A DNA stretch of 64,000 bases, from the NCBI GenBank assembly GCA_963728145.1, contig CAVSJA010000008.1:491247-555246 (forward strand), written 5' to 3'. The DNA is from CAVSJA01 sp963728145 (GTDB lineage Bacteria > Bacteroidota > Bacteroidia > Chitinophagales > Chitinophagaceae). The position numbers were made by a program, and so were the translations under genes. Within the stretch, counting starts at the first letter, position 1. Every line of letters starts with the position of its first letter. The notes beneath the pieces are model-generated. The model worked only from the letters and a program-made list of their open reading frames with translations, searched no databases and was not told the origin of the DNA. Shown here one piece after another: positions 1 to 7,504 of this stretch.

Positions 1-398
1 CCATTGCCTTCCTTGATCTTTTGAGCAAGTGCTTTTGAATCAAAATTTCCAGATATAACATGATAGGTAAGAACAGTGGTGAGTTTGCCTTTATTCTCAG
101 GCTTGAGCAATGTTTCAACAGTTCCTTTGGGAAGCATACTGAAAGCATCATTAGTAGGAGCAAATACAGTAAAGGGACCTGAGCTTTGCAGGGTCTCAAC
201 AAGACCAGCAGCTTTTACAGCAGCAACCAATGTAGTGTGGTCTTTCGAATTCACTGCATTTTCAACAATGTTTTTTGATGGATACATGGCAGCACCGCCA
301 ACATTGACAGTCTTCTCTTTATCCATTTTCTGAGCAAAAGTGGCGTTCATAGTAAATAAAGCGGCCAACGCCAGTACCGCGAATCTGATCCGTTTCAT
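1..398 (-). CDS. Fasciclin-domain secreted protein (3' end outside window)
   Basis: The reading frame starts with ATG at 398 and runs off the left edge, so only the first 132 codons are present. It opens with a signal peptide (MKRIRFAVLALAALFTMNATFA) followed by KMDKEKTVNVGGAAMYPSKN and then a fasciclin (FAS1) fold: SKDHTTLVAAVKAAGLVETL, then SGPFTVFAPTNDAFSMLP, then the H2-type segment LTTVLTYHVISG. FAS1 domains mediate adhesion or cell-surface binding; single-domain exported versions are common in Bacteroidota. The length seen fits a roughly 190-aa family member missing its last third. The upstream gap to 653 is shared with a divergent EVE gene. Confidence 0.9.
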   Translation of the reverse strand, partial: MKRIRFAVLALAALFTMNATFAQKMDKEKTVNVGGAAMYPSKNIVENAVNSKDHTTLVAAVKAAGLVETLQSSGPFTVFAPTNDAFSMLPKGTVETLLKPENKGKLTTVLTYHVISGNFDSKALAQKIKEGN

Positions 399-574
399 AA
401 TTGTTTTTTAAGTTTTTTTCTCCCGCCGCTGGCAGGAGAAGAGTGATGGTTTAATCTGTTAAATGTGAATTTGATTTTGCAGTGTTACATGTAACGAACA
501 GGAATACTTACGGCGTCAGACAGAATCCAGATTTGGTAGTGTAAAAAAATTTCCAAACGAAATAATACCCTCTG

Positions 575-582
575 TAAATTTG
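575..582 (+). promoter_or_regulatory. Candidate Bacteroidota -7 box for the EVE gene
   Basis: TAAATTTG fits TAnnTTTG. It lies 70 nt before the ATG at 653, and no clear TTTG -33 box is seen at the right spacing. A six-codon ATG..TGA mini-ORF (MPEILD) begins right after the box; its meaning is uncertain. Confidence 0.35.
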
Positions 583-612
583 ATGCCCGAAATCCTGGAC
601 TGAAATATGCAA

Positions 613-630
613 TCCCGATAGTTATCGGGA
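613..630. repeat. Small palindrome of the TCCCGATAGCTATCGGGA family
   Basis: TCCCGATAGTTATCGGGA is an almost perfect 18-bp palindrome. Close relatives sit at 23431-23448 and 31287-31302, always between genes. Confidence 0.6.
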
Positions 631-652
631 GAAATTTGAAATCTGAAATAGT

Positions 653-1066
653 ATGAAATATTGGTTGGTCAAATCCGAGCCTTCATCATATAGTTATGAT
701 CAATTGGAAAAAGACAAGGAAACTGCGTGGACAGGTGTTCGTAATTACGCGGCCAGGCTTCATTTGCAAGGGATGAAGAAAGGAGACCTTGCCTTGTATT
801 ATCATAGCATGGAAGACCTGGAGATTGTGGGTATTGCCAAAGTTTCAAAAGAATCCTATCCTGATCCAACTTCAAAAGATGACCCACGCTGGTTTGCAGT
901 TGACCTGAAGCCATATAAAAAACTCAAGAAACCGGTTTCACTCGATACAATAAAGAAAACAAAGTCTCTCGCCAATATGGCGCTCGTGCGCATCAGCCGC
1001 CTTTCGGTACAGCCGGTAACGGAAGAAGAATTTAAGATTGTTATGGAATTGGCAGGAGAGAAATAA
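653..1066 (+). CDS. EVE domain-containing protein
   Basis: This 137-aa protein is a single EVE domain (PUA-like fold, PF01878; thymocyte nuclear protein 1 family). The N-terminal MKYWLVKSEPSSYSY and the TAWTGVRNYAARLHLQ...MKKGDLALYYHS segment, which form the ligand pocket, match the family closely, and the length is usual. EVE domains are thought to bind modified bases in DNA or RNA; the exact ligand here cannot be read from the sequence. It stands alone between a divergent fasciclin gene and a palindromic element, so context gives no pathway. Confidence 0.9.
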   Translation: MKYWLVKSEPSSYSYDQLEKDKETAWTGVRNYAARLHLQGMKKGDLALYYHSMEDLEIVGIAKVSKESYPDPTSKDDPRWFAVDLKPYKKLKKPVSLDTIKKTKSLANMALVRISRLSVQPVTEEEFKIVMELAGEK

Positions 1067-1100
1067 CCTTCCGCGTTCTCCGCGTTTCTTTGTGTTCTCT

Positions 1101-1321
1101 ACGTCCTTCCCCCTTGAACCTTGTCATTTCGAGCCCGGTGCAATAATTGAAACTAATTGATGAGGCAACCAGGGCGAGAAATCTGCATAATCGGCGGTTC
1201 TGTTTCATTTCGAAATTACACGGAGTTTCCAGTTGTGCAGATTTCTCGCCCTACTTTCCCTTTATGCGGAGAGATTTTTATTGACCGGGCTCGAAATGAC
1301 AAGGTTCAAAAAGGAAGGACG
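1101..1321. repeat. Nested inverted repeat (REP/MITE-like element)
   Basis: The outer arms 1114-1139 and 1284-1309 are perfectly complementary over 26 bp (core GTCATTTCGAGCCCGGT) and extend imperfectly to 1101 and 1321 through GTCCTTCC/GGAAGGAC. Inside them a second pair, 1171-1187 and 1236-1252 (AGGGCGAGAAATCTGCA and its complement), forms an inner stem. The GTCATTTCGA...GAGAAATCT combination resembles the dispersed palindromes often found between genes in Bacteroidota. No transposase is encoded. The rest of the gap (1322-1498) holds nothing I can name. Confidence 0.75.
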
Positions 1322-1498
1322 CAGAGGGTTACTCAAATATCACAAAGTTTATTGCAAAAGGGTTACTTCTATTTGTTTGCTGGTATCAAATACAAGCATC
1401 GAAGTTTATCACTCATCAATCAATTGAAAAAACACAAAAAGGTTTGTGAAAAACATGTTCACGATGCATCCTTAATTAACTCATACAAAAGTATAGCC

Positions 1499-2377
1499 AT
1501 GAAGATTCTAAAAAGAATTCTGGCAGCATTGCTGCTAATGATTTTTATTGCTTGTAATGATCAGTATAGGAGCAAGGAACAAAAAACAGATGACGTCACT
1601 TTGCAGACACCCGAAAAGCCTGAAGAAATCAGGGAAGGTGCAGATACAAGTTATGCTGCTCCTCCTGGAATAAATGAAAAGAAACAGAACCAGCCACAAT
1701 CCAGAATTGACTGGGACAAGAAGATTGTCAAGAATGGAAATCTAACTATCGAGGTTAAAAAAATTGATGAATTCCATACTGTAGTTCGTGATGCAGTAAA
1801 ACGTGCTGGTGGTTATATTGCTCGTGAGGACCAAAACAAATCAGACTATAAAATAGAAAATACGGTAACTGTGAAAGTTCCCGTTGATCAGTTTGAATCG
1901 GTCATTTTCTCTCTTACATCAAACCAGGAGAAGATAATTGAAAGGAAGATTAACTCAGAAGATGTTACAGGAGAAGTAGTAGATACCCGTTCGAGAATTG
2001 AAGCCAAGAAAAAGGTTCGCGACAGGTATCTTGATTTATTGAATCAGGCTAAAAATATGGGGGAAATTCTCCAGGTTGAATCTGAAATCAATGAGGTTCA
2101 GCAGCAAATTGAAGCAGCGTCAGGTCGGGTAAATTATTTGACGCATGCTGCAGCAATGAGTACTATTCAAATAACCTATTTCCAGATTGTTGGTCAGCAA
2201 ATTCAGGATGATAAACCCCCGGCCTTTGGAGAACGAATGCTTAATGCATTTAAAGGCGGAGCGAATTGGATTGGAGAGTTCTTAATATTTCTTATAAATA
2301 TATGGCCAGTGATGTTGGCTATTTTTCTTTTATTATTTGCAATCAAAAAAATTAAGCCAAAAGCCAAATCAATTTAA
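1499..2377 (+). CDS. DUF4349 domain lipoprotein
   Basis: The open frame extends back to 1157, but that extension crosses the palindromic repeat. The likely start is ATG 1499, which begins a lipoprotein signal (MKILKRILAALLLMIFIAC) with Cys in lipobox FIAC. The 292-aa product has a linker rich in Lys, Glu and Pro, then a DUF4349 domain: IVKNGNLTIEVKKIDEFHTV, a VDTRSRIEAKKKVRDRYLDL helix, and a coiled coil ending VNYLTHAAAMSTIQITYF. A single membrane span near the C-terminus (EFLIFLINIWPVMLAIFLLL) is followed by a basic tail. Function of the family is unknown; an envelope protein is likely. A terminator follows at 2439-2472. Confidence 0.85.
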   Translation: MKILKRILAALLLMIFIACNDQYRSKEQKTDDVTLQTPEKPEEIREGADTSYAAPPGINEKKQNQPQSRIDWDKKIVKNGNLTIEVKKIDEFHTVVRDAVKRAGGYIAREDQNKSDYKIENTVTVKVPVDQFESVIFSLTSNQEKIIERKINSEDVTGEVVDTRSRIEAKKKVRDRYLDLLNQAKNMGEILQVESEINEVQQQIEAASGRVNYLTHAAAMSTIQITYFQIVGQQIQDDKPPAFGERMLNAFKGGANWIGEFLIFLINIWPVMLAIFLLLFAIKKIKPKAKSI

Positions 2378-2438
2378 AATATGCAATTTAAAATCTAAAA
2401 TAATTCCCATAGCGATTGCTGTTAGTTGTAAAAAGGGA

Positions 2439-2472
2439 AACAGTCCGCGGCAATTGCCGGGACTGTTTTTTT
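2439..2472 (+). terminator. Rho-independent terminator after DUF4349 gene
   Basis: AACAGTCC...GGACTGTT stem with CGGCAATTGCCGG-like centre, followed by a run of seven T. Confidence 0.85.
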
Positions 2473-2592
2473 GAACTCTAACCATATAGGGTAGGAGAAG
2501 AAACTCTAAACTAAAAAATTCAGATGTGTTTGGAATAGTTCGGATTTATTACGTCGAGTATAGTTATTTATAGTGAGCAGATAGGAGGTTAG

Positions 2593-3576
2593 TTATTGAC
2601 AAGTGTAAGTTATTCCCGAGGGAGGGAAGGTAAATCCGTCGGCAGTAATTGTAACTGCAGCCGGATAACAATATAAATTATAGCTATAGGCGGCAGTAAA
2701 ATAATCTGTATTCTGGCTCGTGTAAGTATGATTGTACCACTGCTTTGGATTGTTCGTTCCATAACTTGAGGTCAATAGTTTCATGATGCTATTACCCGCT
2801 GCATAATTCTTCTTTGTATCGAATGAATAAAAAGTGCTGCGATTTTTTTCGATTCCATTTTCATACTGACTTGTTCGTAGAAGGTGTCCAACTGTGTCGT
2901 ACGTATATCTAACTTCTTTGGCGATAGCAGAAGGATTTGATTTGTATCGCTTGATCCTTAGTTTATCACCGGAAATATTGTATTCGTAGTAATATGTCCG
3001 GCCCGTTGGCGTGAATGAAGTAAAATTCTGCCCGAGCAGAACAGTATCTGATTTGTAAACTGTGGCATTGATTACAGGAAAAATAACGGGAATGCTTCCG
3101 ATTTGCTCCACTCGAAACGTATAGGTGAAATCAACCCTTGTTCCCGTGTGAATATTCGCCAGATTCTCATAACCCGGACAACCAGAATCAGAATACGTAT
3201 TGTCAACTAATATTGAACTTAGTTTTCCGTTCGTATAGGAAAAAACAGAACTGAGATGTTTTGTGTAGCAGTTGTAATAGCCTTCTCCAAAAGAGCTTAA
3301 AGGATTATCATTTTGATCATAGGTGAATCCATGGGGATCCGGCTGAACCGACAATTCAAAATGCAATTCGCCTTCATAAATGGATGTCCCCCAGGAAAAC
3401 CAATGGAAAAATTGGCCGCCATCCGTGATATTGCATTTTGCAAATGAGCATAGAGGAGGAGGCGGGCTTAAGAATTCGCTTTCTTTTTTAGGGTCGATGG
3501 TTGTCTTCTTACACGCAGTTGTGAAAAAACACAGGAAGGCAGCGGCAAGGAGGAAACAGCTTAAAGAACTTTTCAT
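2593..3576 (-). CDS. Hypothetical lipoprotein
   Basis: This 327-aa protein starts with a signal peptide ending in lipobox TTAC (MKSSLSCFLLAAAFLCFFTTAC), followed by KKTT. The body has alternating Tyr/Ser/Thr-rich beta strands such as YTYDTVGHLLRTSQYENG, which recall the RHS/YD-like or DUF4595-like lipoproteins of Chitinophagaceae, but I cannot assign it to a named family. It ends 2593, 120 bp from a convergent terminator. It is likely anchored to the outer membrane. Confidence 0.75.
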   Translation of the reverse strand: MKSSLSCFLLAAAFLCFFTTACKKTTIDPKKESEFLSPPPPLCSFAKCNITDGGQFFHWFSWGTSIYEGELHFELSVQPDPHGFTYDQNDNPLSSFGEGYYNCYTKHLSSVFSYTNGKLSSILVDNTYSDSGCPGYENLANIHTGTRVDFTYTFRVEQIGSIPVIFPVINATVYKSDTVLLGQNFTSFTPTGRTYYYEYNISGDKLRIKRYKSNPSAIAKEVRYTYDTVGHLLRTSQYENGIEKNRSTFYSFDTKKNYAAGNSIMKLLTSSYGTNNPKQWYNHTYTSQNTDYFTAAYSYNLYCYPAAVTITADGFTFPPSGITYTCQ

Positions 3577-3720
3577 AGCCAGGTTTTTAGGTTCAATGAA
3601 AATTTTAAAATATCCGCAGAGTTAAGTAGTGAATAATACAGGGAGAAGTCTTGTTATTCAGCGGAGGGAATTAATTATTATACGGTTTGCGGGAGTTTAA
3701 TTCGGAAGTCAATGGTGCAG

Positions 3721-4479
3721 TCAGAGTTTCTTCAATATCTCCATCAACTCCGATTTTCTTCTTCGCGAGACATCAACCAATGTTTTATTGGTAAGCAACA
3801 ATTGGTGCTTGCTGGTTAACTGGTCAACAAAATTAAGGTTAACAAGGTGCGACTTATGAACCCGAACGAAATTGTATTCGCCCAGGATTTCCTCGTATTC
3901 CTTAATTGTTTTCGAAGTCGTAATAGAGGTATTGTTAGCCAGGAAAAAAATTGTGTAATTGTTACTTGCTTCGCAGCGGATAATATCCTGTGGCGCTACG
4001 AGTTTTAAACCGTTATGTGTATATAGTGCTAAACGGTACTGCTTGCCTTCTGAGGCCTGCAGGTTGTTCATGAAATTCTTATACAGTTCCTGAGATTGCT
4101 TCTTTTCATTCTTTTGTTGAAGGTAGCGTTCAATGGCCTGTACAAGTTCCTCGGCATCGATAGGCTTTAGCAGGTAGTCGAGTGCGCTGAAACGGATTGC
4201 TTTAATGGCATATTTATTATAAGCGGTCGTAAAAATCACACTGAAGGGATGGTTGGGTAGTTTGGCGAGTAATTCGAAACCGGACAGAAAAGGCATTTGC
4301 ACATCCAGGAATAGAATTTCGGGTTTGAACGATTCTATAAGGTCTAATCCTTCGAGGGCGCTGGTGGTGCGCTTCACCTGCGTAATCGCCGATACATTTT
4401 TTTCAATGAGGTAATTGAGCATATCAGCCGATAATGCCTCATCATCAATAATCAGTGCTTTAATACCAATGTTACTCAT
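3721..4479 (-). CDS. LytTR family response regulator
   Basis: The 252-aa protein has a receiver domain (about residues 6-120) with acidic pocket IDDE, phosphoacceptor Asp59 in EILFLDVQMP, and conserved Lys in YLLKPID. A C-terminal LytTR DNA-binding domain follows (about 150-250; FVRVHKSHLVNLNFV). It is encoded immediately after, and overlapping by 8 bp, the sensor kinase at 4472-7489, so the two are a cognate pair and translationally coupled. Its targets probably include the upstream surface-protein genes, but that is inference. Confidence 0.93.
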   Translation of the reverse strand: MSNIGIKALIIDDEALSADMLNYLIEKNVSAITQVKRTTSALEGLDLIESFKPEILFLDVQMPFLSGFELLAKLPNHPFSVIFTTAYNKYAIKAIRFSALDYLLKPIDAEELVQAIERYLQQKNEKKQSQELYKNFMNNLQASEGKQYRLALYTHNGLKLVAPQDIIRCEASNNYTIFFLANNTSITTSKTIKEYEEILGEYNFVRVHKSHLVNLNFVDQLTSKHQLLLTNKTLVDVSRRRKSELMEILKKL

Positions 4480-7400
4480 ATTGTACAGGTAATTGAATCG
4501 TTACTTTAGTTCCGCTTATGCGTCCAGTGTCGTCTTTCATATCTTCCATTCTGAGCAATGTACTTGAGTCCTGCTGCTGTTCTATTAAGGCCAGCCGGTC
4601 CCGAACAATCTTTAGCCCCTTTGATTGTCTCTTTTCGCCATTCAACTGTTGTTGCTTTCTTTGCAATGCAGCTTCAATACCGATCCCATTATCTTTTACG
4701 ATGCATTCCAACTGGTCCTTATGATGTTGATGAAAATTAACTATCAGTCTTCGTTCTCCTTCCTTGTGGAGCAAGCCATGCCAAATTGCATTTTCAATAA
4801 TGGGATGTATCAAAAAACATGGAACAAGGGTTTCTTCTTCATCAATTCCCGGGTCGGTATGAATAGAAAAATAGAATGAACTTCCAAAACGCAGCGATTC
4901 CAGTTGAAGATAAAGGTCAAGTATCTTTATTTCATCTTTGAGAGAAATAAAACTGTTTTCACTTTCTTCCAGCACCAGTCTTAGTAACTTGGAAAACTTA
5001 TTCAGGTATTGCAATCCTTCTTCATTCTGGCGGCTGGCCACCAACTGGGAAATAGAATTTAAGCTATTGAAAATAAAATGCGGGTTCATTTGTGAGCGAA
5101 GGGCGCGAATCTCAAGGCTTGCAAGTTGTTGTTCAACGGCTGCCCGGTTCTTTATTGCGATAATTCGACGCCGAAACAACCAGATCGCAAGAAGGCAAAA
5201 AAAGACAATCGCGATCGAAATAAACCACCAGGTTTTCCAGAACGGAGGATTTATTTCAAATGAAAAAGGAGTGGCGAGCGAATACCAATCCTGGCCATTC
5301 AGGGAAGCGGAAGCATAGAATGTATAACTGCCCGGTGATAACGAAGTGAATCGCACGGAGGAATTGTTTCCTACCAGTATCCAGTCCTGATCGGCACCCT
5401 CGAGTTTGCATCGGTATTGTATTTTATCAGCATTGTATACGTAGGGCGCAATAAAATCAAATACAAATGCATTTTGATCATACTTAAGATCAGAAAACGA
5501 GCGGTTCAATTGGAATGATGAATCATCGTGGTTAACGGTAACGTTTAATAAATGTGTCTGCAATGTCTCATTTTGCAATGGAATTTTTTCGGGAATAAAG
5601 TGGTTGATACCATCAGTACTTCCGAAATAAACCGTACCATCACTTCCCCTGAAACTATTGCTTACACTTATGTAGAAACTCTTGATATTATCAGAGCGGT
5701 CAAATTTTTCGACTAACCTTTTTTCGGGGACATAGCGATACATTCCATCGTCATGGCACATCCAAATACGGTGAAGCGAATCCTTGAAAAAATTAGAAAA
5801 ATGAGCATCGTCCAATTCTGGAAAAATCTTACGTAATGAAAGTTTGCGGTTGGGTCTTAATTTGACTTCAAATATATTTTTCGCCGCCACCCAAAATGTT
5901 TCAGCGTCGATTTGTACAACCGCGTTGAACCAACTACCTCTTATTTTATCCGGAAACGAATACAGTTCGTTGAAATTGCTGTCCAACACAAAAAGACCAC
6001 CGCGCCCCGCCAGCCATATACGTCCCTGTTCATCTTCGTAACCACACCGGGATGGCCCTGCGGAATCCGGCAGTTTTATTTCGCGAGCATTAGCTGTTTC
6101 CTTGTCAATGAGCCAAGTACGGTTCGAAAAAGCAAGAAAATTACCATTTCGCAATCTTAACCCGTTATGGTTGAAATCGCGGTTGAATATTGTCGTGAGG
6201 CTGTCTGGCTTTACGGGCAATCTGCTGAAAGAGTATGCTACAGGGTCGAAGGTCCAGAAACCTTTTTCACTTTGACCTAATAAGACTTTGTTACCGATGA
6301 AACCTATTGATCGAATCGAAGAATAATTAAAATAATTATCAGCATCATATTTTGGTTTCCATACTGAAACTTTTCGGCTTATTTTGTCCCATTTACAAAA
6401 GCCATTGGCAGTTGCGAACCAAATATTCTGCTGTCTGTCTTCAGTAAAATACCGGACATCATTGTTCCATTCACCATTGCTGCTGAATAAATTCAACACA
6501 TAGGAATCAGGATTAAAGTAAACCAAACCGTCTTCATTAAGAAGCCATACTTTTCCATTTGACTCACGGTAAAAATTGTTTTGAATGGGAATTGGCTTAA
6601 TCTTATGTACCAACCCATCATAAAAAAGATTGATTTTTTTAAAGCTGTTTTTCGGACTGTTGTATAAAAAGCATCCTTTGTCATTAATTAATACCAGGTA
6701 TTTACCTGGCGAATGGTAAACGACACCTGTAATAAAAAATTGATCTCCTTGTGGAAAACCCTCTACCTGTGAAGAATTGATAACAGAAGCCGTTTTAGCC
6801 ACAAAAGAAACCAGGACAGAATTGCCTACAAGCTCGCGTACCCAAACGCTGTCACCATTAAGCGGAAACACATAATTCGCATCAGCTACTCGAGCGTGAT
6901 CCTCTACAGCAGTAACTGTATTGAAACGCGCCAGAGTAGAGTCGTTCCGTCGAAAGAAAAGGTAGTCACCATAAGACTTTAATCCCGGAAAGGAACCAGG
7001 AGATCTCACAGCGTTGACTCCAATCGATTCAAATTTTTTTGTTGTATTATTCCAACGTCTAATCCCGTCGGCGCTTAGCAAATAGAGTTTTTTCCCAGGA
7101 CCAGAGATCATCCTTCGGTAAATTGGTAATTTGGATGCATAGCCGCCGATCTCTTCAAATCCCTTGTGATCATTTCGAAATCGGTAAATATTTTGCCGGG
7201 TTGCTACCCATACAACACCTTCCTCATCCTGCACAATACTCACGCACACTTCTTCAAAAGAGAACGATAACAAATTTCTGCCATCAAATCGTTGGACTTT
7301 TGAAGCAACGATCATCCATAAAAATCCCTTATCATCCTTGACGATTTCCCTTATCTGGCTGCTTTGCGGAATTCCGGTTTTTTTGGGGATCATCTGTACC

Positions 7401-7489
7401 TGGTATTCCGGCAGCTGCGCTAAAATTGGAGACCCTTCTGATAGAAGTAGCAAAAGCAAGACGAGATATCGTATTGTCCCCTTATTCAA
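4472..7489 (-). CDS. Two-component sensor histidine kinase with periplasmic propeller
   Basis: The 1005-aa protein has a signal peptide, then a large periplasmic sensor of two-component-regulator propeller repeats (about residues 30-620; motifs such as DDKGFLWMIVASKVQRFDG and DEEGVVWVATRQNIYRF), a Y_Y_Y domain (about 660-745), one membrane span near 755-772, and a His_kinase module (PF06580). The phosphorylatable His is at about residue 804 in SQMNPHFIFNSLNS; the ATP-binding N-box is NAIWHG and the G-box DNGIGI. This architecture senses extracellular ligands, often polysaccharides, in Bacteroidota. It follows three secreted-protein genes with a 15-bp gap, which suggests that it monitors the surface or its secreted products. 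Confidence 0.93.
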   Translation of the reverse strand: MNKGTIRYLVLLLLLLSEGSPILAQLPEYQVQMIPKKTGIPQSSQIREIVKDDKGFLWMIVASKVQRFDGRNLLSFSFEEVCVSIVQDEEGVVWVATRQNIYRFRNDHKGFEEIGGYASKLPIYRRMISGPGKKLYLLSADGIRRWNNTTKKFESIGVNAVRSPGSFPGLKSYGDYLFFRRNDSTLARFNTVTAVEDHARVADANYVFPLNGDSVWVRELVGNSVLVSFVAKTASVINSSQVEGFPQGDQFFITGVVYHSPGKYLVLINDKGCFLYNSPKNSFKKINLFYDGLVHKIKPIPIQNNFYRESNGKVWLLNEDGLVYFNPDSYVLNLFSSNGEWNNDVRYFTEDRQQNIWFATANGFCKWDKISRKVSVWKPKYDADNYFNYSSIRSIGFIGNKVLLGQSEKGFWTFDPVAYSFSRLPVKPDSLTTIFNRDFNHNGLRLRNGNFLAFSNRTWLIDKETANAREIKLPDSAGPSRCGYEDEQGRIWLAGRGGLFVLDSNFNELYSFPDKIRGSWFNAVVQIDAETFWVAAKNIFEVKLRPNRKLSLRKIFPELDDAHFSNFFKDSLHRIWMCHDDGMYRYVPEKRLVEKFDRSDNIKSFYISVSNSFRGSDGTVYFGSTDGINHFIPEKIPLQNETLQTHLLNVTVNHDDSSFQLNRSFSDLKYDQNAFVFDFIAPYVYNADKIQYRCKLEGADQDWILVGNNSSVRFTSLSPGSYTFYASASLNGQDWYSLATPFSFEINPPFWKTWWFISIAIVFFCLLAIWLFRRRIIAIKNRAAVEQQLASLEIRALRSQMNPHFIFNSLNSISQLVASRQNEEGLQYLNKFSKLLRLVLEESENSFISLKDEIKILDLYLQLESLRFGSSFYFSIHTDPGIDEEETLVPCFLIHPIIENAIWHGLLHKEGERRLIVNFHQHHKDQLECIVKDNGIGIEAALQRKQQQLNGEKRQSKGLKIVRDRLALIEQQQDSSTLLRMEDMKDDTGRISGTKVTIQLPVQYE

Positions 7490-7504
7490 TCATTAAATTT
7501 ATCA

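Noticed and set aside
1157..1498. N-terminal extension of the DUF4349 protein
   Set aside because: It translates the palindromic repeat; a clear lipoprotein signal starts at 1499.
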